Positions 1 through 5,365 of a stretch of 10,845 bases of DNA are shown one piece after another. Numbering within the stretch: position 1 is the stretch's first letter; each line of letters opens with the position of its first letter. The translations under genes and the position numbers were made by a program. Location of the stretch: the NCBI GenBank assembly GCA_046723645.1, contig JBKOUY010000022.1:1-10845 (forward strand), given 5' to 3'. The notes beneath the pieces were generated by a model that ran no database searches, was not told the DNA's origin, and was given only the letters and a program-made list of their open reading frames with translations. The stretch comes from DASQUK01 sp046723645. Its GTDB lineage: Bacteria; Actinomycetota; Acidimicrobiia; Acidimicrobiales; VFJN01.

Positions 1-1
1 C

Positions 2-1423
2 GGGCTCTCCGCCCGAGGCGTGACCCAGGGCGACCGGGTCGCCGTCCTCATGGGCAACAGCATCGAAATGGTCGAGGCGATCTTCGCCGGGTGGCGGCTG
101 GGGGCGGTCGTGGTGCCGGTCAACTTCCGGCTCGTGGCGCCCGAGGTCGAATACGTCCTGGCCGATTCCGGCGCCAGGGTCATCGTCGTCGACCAGGCGC
201 TGTCGCATCTCGTGGATGCGGTCCGGCCGTCGCTGGAGGCCCTCGAGGCCGTCGTCGTGCTCGGCGGATCGCCGGAGGAGCCGAGCGACGGAAGGCCCGG
301 GGTGGAGCGCTACGAAGACCTGCTGGCCGGGGAGTCCGGCGAGGATCTCGGGGTCGACGTGCCGGAGCACGCGCCGGCGCTGATCATGTACACGTCGGGC
401 ACCACCGGCCGGCCCAAGGGCGCCGTGCTCACGCACTTCAACGTGGTGATGCAGACGTTCAACTCGATGATCCAGCAGGGCATCGAGGGATCCGACGACG
501 TCTGGTACGCCAACCTGCCGCTGTTCCACATCGGTGGGCTCGTCGGCATCCTGCCGTACGTCATGGCGGGGGGCTGCTCGGTGATCGTGCCGTCCGGGCA
601 GTTCGACGCCAAGGCCGCGGTGGACGACCTCGAGCGCTACGGGGTGACCGGATGCGTCTTCGTGGGGATGCAGTGGGACGAGGTGTGCGACGTCGCTGCC
701 GCCGGCGACCGTGACCTCCGGCTCCGCCGGGCGTCCTGGGGGGCGGCCAACACCCCGGTCCACGTGCTCGAGAAGATGAGCAAAACGCTTCCGGGCGTGC
801 CCATCTTCAGCTTCTTCGGGCAGACAGAGATGAGCCCGGTGACGTGCGTGCTGCACGCCGAGGACGCCGAGCGCAAGCGGGGCTCGGTCGGCAAGCCCGT
901 GATCAACGTCGAGGCCCGCATCGTCGACGCGCAGATGAACGACGTGGTCCCCGGCGACGTCGGCGAGATCGTGTACCGGGCCCCCACCGTCATGCAGGGC
1001 TACTGGAACATGCCCGAGGCCAACGCCGAGGCCGTGGCCGGGGGCTGGTTCCATTCCGGCGACCTGTGCCGCATGGACGAGGAGGGCTACATCTACGTCG
1101 TCGACCGGCGCCACGACATGATCATCTCGGGCGGCGAGAACATCTACTGCCCGGAGGTCGAGGCGGCAATCTCGGCCCATCCCGGCGTCGCCGAGGCCGC
1201 GGTGATCGGCGTGCCCCACCCGCGCTGGGGCGAGACGCCGCGTGCGGTGGTGGTCGCCGCCGACCCCGGCGCGCCGCCGACGGAGGACGAGATCATCGCC
1301 TGGTGCCGGGAGCGGCTCGCCTCCTACAAGAAGCCGACGTCGGTCGTCGTGGTGGGCGCCCTGCCCCGGAATGCGACCGGCAAGGTGGTGAAGCCGGCGC
1401 TGCGCGAGCAGTACGGGTCATGA
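2..1423 (+). CDS. AMP-forming acyl-CoA ligase (FadD-like), 5' end missing
   Basis: ANL-superfamily enzyme that would activate a carboxylic acid with ATP to an acyl-adenylate and then form the CoA thioester. The frame is open to the window edge, and its first residues (GLSARGVTQGDRVAVLMGN) match the part of the family usually 40-50 residues into the protein, so the true start lies upstream; the GTG at 20 is probably internal. Core motifs are present in order: P-loop YTSGTTGRPKG (nt 389-421), FFGQTEMSP (from 812), GWFHSGDL (1043-1066), the hinge region DRRHDMIISGGEN (from 1103) and the C-terminal PRNATGK with its catalytic lysine at 1382-1384. The hinge motif has His where family members usually have Lys (R-x-K-D). 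No membrane segment is visible. The substrate is not predictable; long-chain, aromatic or alicyclic acids are all possible. It lies upstream of a hydrolase and the thiolase/dehydrogenase cassette, which fits degradation of a CoA-activated acid. The family call is very safe, the substrate is not. Confidence 0.95.
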   Translation, partial: GLSARGVTQGDRVAVLMGNSIEMVEAIFAGWRLGAVVVPVNFRLVAPEVEYVLADSGARVIVVDQALSHLVDAVRPSLEALEAVVVLGGSPEEPSDGRPGVERYEDLLAGESGEDLGVDVPEHAPALIMYTSGTTGRPKGAVLTHFNVVMQTFNSMIQQGIEGSDDVWYANLPLFHIGGLVGILPYVMAGGCSVIVPSGQFDAKAAVDDLERYGVTGCVFVGMQWDEVCDVAAAGDRDLRLRRASWGAANTPVHVLEKMSKTLPGVPIFSFFGQTEMSPVTCVLHAEDAERKRGSVGKPVINVEARIVDAQMNDVVPGDVGEIVYRAPTVMQGYWNMPEANAEAVAGGWFHSGDLCRMDEEGYIYVVDRRHDMIISGGENIYCPEVEAAISAHPGVAEAAVIGVPHPRWGETPRAVVVAADPGAPPTEDEIIAWCRERLASYKKPTSVVVVGALPRNATGKVVKPALREQYGS

Positions 1424-1426
1424 GCC

Positions 1427-1448
1427 CGCCCGGATAGCTGGTCGGGCG
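1427..1448 (+). terminator. GC-rich hairpin just after the ligase stop
   Basis: A perfect 6-bp inverted repeat, CGCCCG (1427-1432) and CGGGCG (1443-1448), encloses a 10-nt loop and begins 3 nt after the TGA of the ligase. No T-tract follows, so it is not a classical intrinsic terminator. Short GC stems without a U tail have been proposed as terminators in actinobacteria. In DNA this rich in G and C, a 6-bp stem can also occur by chance. Confidence 0.3.
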
Positions 1449-1499
1449 CCGGACAGCCGCCATCGATGAGATCGGACGCCGTCGCACGTCGTATGGGTG

Positions 1500-2189
1500 A
1501 TGGCGACCTACGTCTTGATCCACGGGGCAGCGTCGGACTCCTGGTACTGGCACCTGGTCGGTCCCGAGCTGCGGGCCCGGGGCCACGACGTGGTGGCCCC
1601 CGACCTGCCCAGCGACGACGACTCGGCCGGGCTGTCCGAGTACACCGACACCGTCGTCGACGCCGTCGGCGACCGCACCGACCTCGTGGTCGTGGCCCAG
1701 TCGCTGGGCGGGTTCACTGCGCCGCTGGTGTGCGACCGGCTGCCCGTTCGGCTGATGGTCCTGGTGGCGGCGATGGTGCCGCTGCCGGGCGAGCGCCCCG
1801 CCGACTGGTGGGCCAACACCGGGTTCGAGCGGGCGAGGCGCGAGCAAGCGGCACACGACGGCCGCTCGATCGACGGCGACTTCGATCCCCTGGAGGAGTA
1901 CTTCCACGACGTTCCGCCCGACGTGGTCGCCGAGGCGTACGCGAGGGGCGAGCGCGGCCAGTCCGGCACCCCGATGGACAAGCCCTGGCCGCTGGCGGCG
2001 TGGCCCGACGTGCCGACGCGCTTCCTCCTGTGTCGCAACGATCGATTCTTCCCCGCTGGCTTCATGCGCCGCGTCGTGCGGGAGCGCCTGGGCATCACGC
2101 CCGAAGAGATGGAGAGCGGCCACCTGCCGGCGCTGGCACACCCGCAGGAGCTGGTCGAGCACCTGGAGGCCTACCGGGCTGCCGTGTGA
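1500..2189 (+). CDS. Alpha/beta-fold hydrolase (esterase-like), 229 aa
   Basis: A small single-domain alpha/beta hydrolase, probably cytosolic, since no signal peptide or membrane helix is seen. Numbered from the ATG at 1500, it has the oxyanion-hole motif HGA at residues 8-10, the nucleophile elbow AQSLGG with Ser68, an acidic residue Asp181 in CRNDRFF, and His208 in SGHLPALAHP near the C-terminus, giving a complete Ser-Asp-His triad. The N-terminal VLIHGA followed by a W-x-W segment and the ending GHLPALAHP resemble the plant methylesterase/hydroxynitrile lyase-like group and bacterial relatives that cleave small esters. A GTG at 1497 would add one Met; the ATG directly after it gives the cleaner family start. 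No clear Shine-Dalgarno precedes it. It sits 76 nt after the ligase and 52 nt before the thiolase-like gene, so it may release an acid that a ligase then activates, but this is only context. Exact substrate unknown. Confidence 0.9.
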   Translation: MATYVLIHGAASDSWYWHLVGPELRARGHDVVAPDLPSDDDSAGLSEYTDTVVDAVGDRTDLVVVAQSLGGFTAPLVCDRLPVRLMVLVAAMVPLPGERPADWWANTGFERARREQAAHDGRSIDGDFDPLEEYFHDVPPDVVAEAYARGERGQSGTPMDKPWPLAAWPDVPTRFLLCRNDRFFPAGFMRRVVRERLGITPEEMESGHLPALAHPQELVEHLEAYRAAV

Positions 2190-2203
2190 CGCCGATCCCG
2201 CGC

Positions 2204-2233
2204 TTGACCCCGGCCGGCCTTTCCTCCTAAACA
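2204..2233 (+). promoter_or_regulatory. Candidate promoter for the thiolase/DUF35/dehydrogenase cassette
   Basis: TTGACC at 2204-2209 is separated by 18 nt from TAAACA at 2228-2233, and 8 nt then lead to the ATG at 2242. The -35 matches the vegetative TTGAC core and the spacing is good. The -10 has TA at its start but A instead of T at its end; a one-base shifted register (AAACAT) is possible. The stretch 2221-2241 is notably AT-rich against its surroundings. With so short a distance to the ATG, transcription would start at or near the start codon, giving a leaderless mRNA. The AAAGG touching the ATG is too close to serve as a ribosome binding site. Confidence 0.45.
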
Positions 2234-2241
2234 TACAAAGG

Positions 2242-3420
2242 ATGGGCGCTCGCACCCCGGTGATCGTGGGAATCGGGCTGAGCGACGGCCCGGTGGCGCC
2301 GCACCTCGACGCGGTCCAGCATCACGTCGTCGCGCTGCGCCGCGCGCTCGAGGACTCGGGCGTGCGCAAGGCCGACATCGACGGCTACTGCTGCGCCGGC
2401 GCCGGCAAGTCGACCTCCGACCCCGACGACCTGGCCCCCATGGCCGAGTACCTGGGCATCGAACACCGCTGGCTCGACGGCACCATGGTGGGCGGATCGA
2501 GCTTCGAGTTCTTCGCGCAGCACGCCGCCGCCGCCATCCGAGACGGCCAGTGCGACACCGTGCTCATGACGTACGGCTCGGACCTGCTGTCGCGCCAGGG
2601 CCGGACGCTCGGTAGCAAGGGCCACTTCGGCCGGTCGGCCCGGGTCCCCGGGCCCGCTCAGTACGAGGCCCCCTACGGCAACGTGCTCATCGGCGCCTAC
2701 GCCATGGCCGCGCAGCGGCACATGTACGAGTACGGGACGACGCCCGAGCAACTGGCCGAGATCGCCGTCGCCGTCCGGGAGCACGCGGTCCTCAACCCGG
2801 ATGCCCTCTACCGCGACCCGATCACGGTTGACGACGTCGTGTCGTCGCGCATGGTCGCCGACCCGTTGCACAAGCTCGACTGCTGCGTGATCTCCGACGG
2901 CGGCGGTGCCGTCATCATGACCACCGCCGAGCGCGCCCGCGACCTGCGGCAGCCGCCGGTGTTCGTGCTGGGGTCAGCGGGCGCCCAGACCCATTGGCAG
3001 ATCAGCGAGATGCCCGACTTCACGGCCACGGGGGCCGCGGCCGCCGGGGCGGAGGCCTTCCGCCAGGCCGGTGTCACGCCCGCCGACATCGACACGGTGC
3101 AGCTCTACGACAGCTTCACGATCACCGTGCTGCTGCTGCTGGAGGACCTCGGCTTCTGCCCGAAGGGCGAGGGTGGGCGCTTCGTGGCGAGCGGCGCGCT
3201 CCGGTTGGGCGGCAAGCTGCCGCTGAACACCGACGGCGGCGGGCTCAGCTGCACCCATCCGGGCATGCGGGGGATCTTCCTGCTCGTCGAGGCTGTGCGC
3301 CAGCTCCGCGGCCAGGCCGGGCAGGCGCAGGTGCCCGATGCGTCGCTGGCCCTGGCCTGCGGCTCGGGCGGATGGTTGTCCTGCATCGGCGCCACGATCC
3401 TCGGGCGCGACGCGCCGTGA
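2242..3420 (+). CDS. Thiolase-like protein of the SCP-x/lipid-transfer type, 392 aa
   Basis: A thiolase-fold protein of usual family length (about 380-400 aa), with an N-terminal half to roughly residue 220 and a C-terminal half from about 240. The nucleophilic Cys of degradative thiolases is absent: the matching segment, residues 80-87, reads GTMVGGSS. Conserved features of the thiolase-like group are present: YDSF around Tyr289, EDLGFC, the NTDGGG loop (from Asn329), His339 in CTHPG, EAVRQLRG, and a glycine-rich CGSGG near the end. Relatives act with a DUF35 partner, for example Ltp2 with the DUF35 domain of ChsH2 (retro-aldol cleavage in steroid side-chain removal) and BbsB with BbsA (benzoylsuccinyl-CoA thiolase). 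The next gene encodes just such a partner. A C-C cleaving step on a CoA thioester is therefore the best inference; retro-aldolase versus thiolase is unresolved. It ends in a GTGA overlap with the DUF35 gene. The start is the ATG giving the typical opening TPVIVGIG. Confidence 0.9.
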   Translation: MGARTPVIVGIGLSDGPVAPHLDAVQHHVVALRRALEDSGVRKADIDGYCCAGAGKSTSDPDDLAPMAEYLGIEHRWLDGTMVGGSSFEFFAQHAAAAIRDGQCDTVLMTYGSDLLSRQGRTLGSKGHFGRSARVPGPAQYEAPYGNVLIGAYAMAAQRHMYEYGTTPEQLAEIAVAVREHAVLNPDALYRDPITVDDVVSSRMVADPLHKLDCCVISDGGGAVIMTTAERARDLRQPPVFVLGSAGAQTHWQISEMPDFTATGAAAAGAEAFRQAGVTPADIDTVQLYDSFTITVLLLLEDLGFCPKGEGGRFVASGALRLGGKLPLNTDGGGLSCTHPGMRGIFLLVEAVRQLRGQAGQAQVPDASLALACGSGGWLSCIGATILGRDAP

Positions 3421-3860
3421 ACCGCGACCCCGCCGGCGACGTCGCCGCGTCCCTCGGCCGGCGGCCCCTGCCCCTGCCCGACAACGTCTCCGCGCCGTAC
3501 TGGGAGGCGGCCGCTCGCGGCGAGGTGCTGTACCAGGAGTGCCCGGCCTGCGGCCACCGGCAGCTCTACCCCCGGGCGTTGTGCACGGCGTGCGCCGCCG
3601 AGCCGGAATGGCGGCGGGCGAGCGGCCGCGGCACCGTCCACACCTTTACCGTCATCCGCCAGAACTGGGCCGAGCCGTTCCGCGACCTGGCGCCGTACGT
3701 CGTCGCCATCGTGGAGCTGGAGGAGGGTCCCCGCATGATGACCAACGTCACCGGCTGCGCCCCCGAGGACGTCCACATCGACATGCCGGTGGAGGCGTAC
3801 GCCATCGCCGTGGAGGACGGGCTGGGCGTGCCGTTCTGGCGGCCGGCGGCCACGGGCTGA
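3417..3860 (+). CDS. DUF35 zinc-ribbon/OB-fold protein, partner of the thiolase-like protein, 147 aa
   Basis: A small two-part protein: an N-terminal helix region (PYWEAA around residues 27-32), a rubredoxin-like zinc ribbon with Cys42-x2-Cys45 and Cys56-x2-Cys59, and an OB-fold region from about residue 65 to 140 (GTVHTFTV, APYVVAIVELEEGPRM). DUF35 proteins bind thiolase-like proteins and are thought to help hold the CoA thioester and stabilise the complex, as with ChsH2 and BbsA. Here it is a stand-alone subunit, not fused to a MaoC hydratase. The GTG start at 3417 overlaps the TGA of the thiolase-like gene by 4 bp (GTGA), which indicates translational coupling and probably stoichiometric production. 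The frame stays open upstream to 2994, but that part reads as a shadow of the thiolase-like gene and shows no homology-like motifs. All four zinc-binding Cys are present. Very likely an active complex with its neighbour. Confidence 0.92.
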   Translation: MNRDPAGDVAASLGRRPLPLPDNVSAPYWEAAARGEVLYQECPACGHRQLYPRALCTACAAEPEWRRASGRGTVHTFTVIRQNWAEPFRDLAPYVVAIVELEEGPRMMTNVTGCAPEDVHIDMPVEAYAIAVEDGLGVPFWRPAATG

Positions 3861-3887
3861 GGCGCGGGCTGAGCCGCGGACCGAGCC

Positions 3888-5210
3888 GTGGACTTCGACG
3901 ACTCACCGGACGAGGCGGAGTTCCGGGCCCGGGCCCGCGCGTGGCTCGACGCCAATGCGCCCCGGCGGGGCGGGGCCGGCGACCTCGCATCCGACACCGC
4001 CCACGACGACGACTTCGTCAAGGCCTGCAAGGCCTGGCAGGGCCGGCTCCACGACGGCGGTTGGGCGGGCGTCACCTGGCCCGTCGAGTACGGGGGCCGG
4101 GGCCTCGGTCCCGCCTTCGAGCAGATCTTCCACGACGAGGAGGCCGCCTACGGCGTGTCCAGCGCCATGTTCGCGGTCGGCATCGGCATGGCCGGGCCGA
4201 CGATCATCGAGCATGGCACCGAGCACCAGAAGGCCCGCTTCCTACCTGCGCTGCTCCGCGGCGAGGAGGTGTGGTGCCAGCTGTTCAGCGAGCCGGGCGC
4301 CGGGTCCGACCTCGCCGGCATCGGCACGCGGGCGGACCGCGACACCGAGGGCGGCGGCTGGGTCGTCAACGGCCAGAAGGTCTGGACGTCCTATGCCCGC
4401 CACAGCGACTTCGGCATCCTGCTCGCCCGCACCCACCCCGACCGCCCCAAGCACCGGGGGATCACCTACTTCCTGCTGGACATGTCCACGCCCGGCATCG
4501 AGGTCCGTCCGATCCCCCAGATGAACGGGTCGGCCGAGTTCAACGAGGTGTTCCTCACCGACGTGCGCGTCCCCGACGACCGGGTCCTCGGCGCGCCGGG
4601 GGAGGGCTGGCGGGTGGCGATGTCGACGCTCGCCAGCGAGCGCGCCCTCGTCGGCAGCGACTGGCCGGGCTTCGCCGAGGTGCTCGGCGCCGCCCGGGCC
4701 CGCGGGCTCGACCGCGACCCGGTCACGCGGCAGCGACTGGCGGTGGTGTACACGGGCGAGCAGCTCCTGCGCTTCCTCGGCTACCGCGCCAAGACCGCGC
4801 TCGGGCGGGGCGAGCCGCTCGGCCACCTGGCGTCCTCCATCAACCTGCTCTTCGCGAGCCACCTGAAGCGGACAGGCGACGTCGTGCTGTCCGTGCTCGG
4901 GGCCGACGGCCTCGTACGCGACGCCGGTGCCGGCGGCGTCGACGCAGGTACGGACGCCGACGCCGACTGGGTGTTCCTGTTCCTCACGTGGCCGTGCGTC
5001 CGCATCGCCAGCGGCACGGACGAGATCCAGCGCACCATCCTGGGCGAGCGGGCCCTCGGGCTGCCCCCGGAGGCCCGGGTCGACAAGGACGTGCCGTTCC
5101 GGGACCTCGTATCCTGCGCGACAACCCGTGCGCCTATTGGGGGCTCGACGGAGAGGCCGAGCTCACCGCCACGCCGGCCTGAACCTGAGCTCGAGGTTGA
5201 GGGTGATTGA
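3888..5210 (+). CDS. Acyl-CoA dehydrogenase, 440 aa, with an atypical C-terminal tail
   Basis: An FAD-dependent enzyme that would desaturate an acyl-CoA at the alpha-beta bond. The start MDFDDSPDEAEFRARARAWL at GTG 3888 matches the family opening. Recognisable parts are the helical N-terminal domain, the FAD/substrate strand motif LFSEPGAGSDL (residues 132-142), WVVNGQKVWTS in the beta domain, and the C-terminal IASGTDEIQRTILGERALGLP (from 373). In MCAD the catalytic Glu precedes GT of this loop; here that residue is Ser375. A Glu directly before the conserved Arg in LASER (Glu251-Arg252) matches the position used by isovaleryl- and long-chain acyl-CoA dehydrogenases, so the base probably sits there. 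Relatives usually end close to VDKDVPFRDL (residue 407). The remaining 33 residues are Pro/Glu/Arg-rich with poor GC at third positions and look non-native, perhaps after a frameshift. It follows the DUF35 gene by 27 nt with no visible promoter, so it is probably in the same operon. Substrate unknown. Confidence 0.93.
   Translation: MDFDDSPDEAEFRARARAWLDANAPRRGGAGDLASDTAHDDDFVKACKAWQGRLHDGGWAGVTWPVEYGGRGLGPAFEQIFHDEEAAYGVSSAMFAVGIGMAGPTIIEHGTEHQKARFLPALLRGEEVWCQLFSEPGAGSDLAGIGTRADRDTEGGGWVVNGQKVWTSYARHSDFGILLARTHPDRPKHRGITYFLLDMSTPGIEVRPIPQMNGSAEFNEVFLTDVRVPDDRVLGAPGEGWRVAMSTLASERALVGSDWPGFAEVLGAARARGLDRDPVTRQRLAVVYTGEQLLRFLGYRAKTALGRGEPLGHLASSINLLFASHLKRTGDVVLSVLGADGLVRDAGAGGVDAGTDADADWVFLFLTWPCVRIASGTDEIQRTILGERALGLPPEARVDKDVPFRDLVSCATTRAPIGGSTERPSSPPRRPEPELEVEGD
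5109..5182 (+). other. Possible displaced C-terminal end of the dehydrogenase (frameshift candidate)
   Basis: From about 5109 the dehydrogenase frame loses the usual G/C-ending codons: by hand count about 20 of 33 codons end in G or C. The frame one base earlier has about 21 of 24, reads RILRDNPCAYWGLDGEAEL and ends at the TGA 5180-5182. One missing C in the ctcgta stretch near 5112 would join the two frames. This could be a real mutation, a sequencing or assembly error, or chance. The alternative tail matches no domain I recognise, and the enzyme family normally ends near 5108 anyway. Confidence 0.3.
5182..5198 (+). terminator. Weak hairpin after the alternative dehydrogenase stop
   Basis: AACCT (5182-5186) and AGGTT (5194-5198) form a 5-bp stem around the 7-nt loop GAGCTCG. 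It lies inside the annotated tail of the dehydrogenase but starts exactly at the alternative-frame stop. There is no T-tract and the stem is short, so the terminator call is tentative. Confidence 0.15.
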
Positions 5211-5350
5211 GGACAAGAGGCCGAGCGGATCGGCACGCAGTGGGCACCGAACAGTACGGGATTTGCAGTGCAAGCCCAGGCCACACAGCTCGGCCTCCCG
5301 GCAACACTGACCACCGTGCGCCGAGACGACGTGCCTATCCGCGCACCCGC
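5211..5350. promoter_or_regulatory. Intergenic spacer with an 11-bp palindrome (possible operator)
   Basis: This gene-free spacer separates the dehydrogenase from the second ligase and is less GC-rich than the genes around it. It holds one perfect short palindrome, TTGCAGTGCAA at 5263-5273 (5-bp arms around a central G), with flanking GG and CC at 5259-5260 and 5276-5277 that also pair. Its position about 93 nt before the ligase start would suit a regulator site. One copy of so short a palindrome is weak evidence. I see no small gene or RNA in the spacer. Confidence 0.2.
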
Positions 5351-5356
5351 TAAGAC
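5351..5356 (+). promoter_or_regulatory. Weak -10-like box before the second CoA ligase
   Basis: TAAGAC lies 9 nt before the GTG at 5366. It matches the TANNNT -10 consensus except for the final base, and no convincing -35 was found. It is listed because four other start codons in the window have a full TANNNT at nearly the same distance. Confidence 0.2.
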
Positions 5357-5365
5357 CGTGGCACC

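Noticed and set aside
2212..2219. GGCCGGCC palindrome between the hydrolase and the thiolase-like gene
   Set aside because: An 8-bp GC palindrome is expected by chance in such DNA, and it lies in the spacer between -35 and -10 without flanking symmetry.
2223..2228. AGGAGG on the minus strand as a ribosome binding site
   Set aside because: No start codon at a suitable distance leads to a plausible minus-strand gene; the minus-strand frame there is a shadow of the hydrolase gene.
2994..3416. N-terminal extension of the DUF35 protein
   Set aside because: It overlaps the thiolase-like gene out of frame and has shadow composition; the GTG at 3417 gives the normal family length and a GTGA overlap.
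3338..5182. Plus-strand open frame of 614 codons across the DUF35 and dehydrogenase genes
   Set aside because: Arg/Pro/Gly-rich shadow frame without motifs. Only its last ~75 nt were kept as a possible displaced tail of the dehydrogenase.
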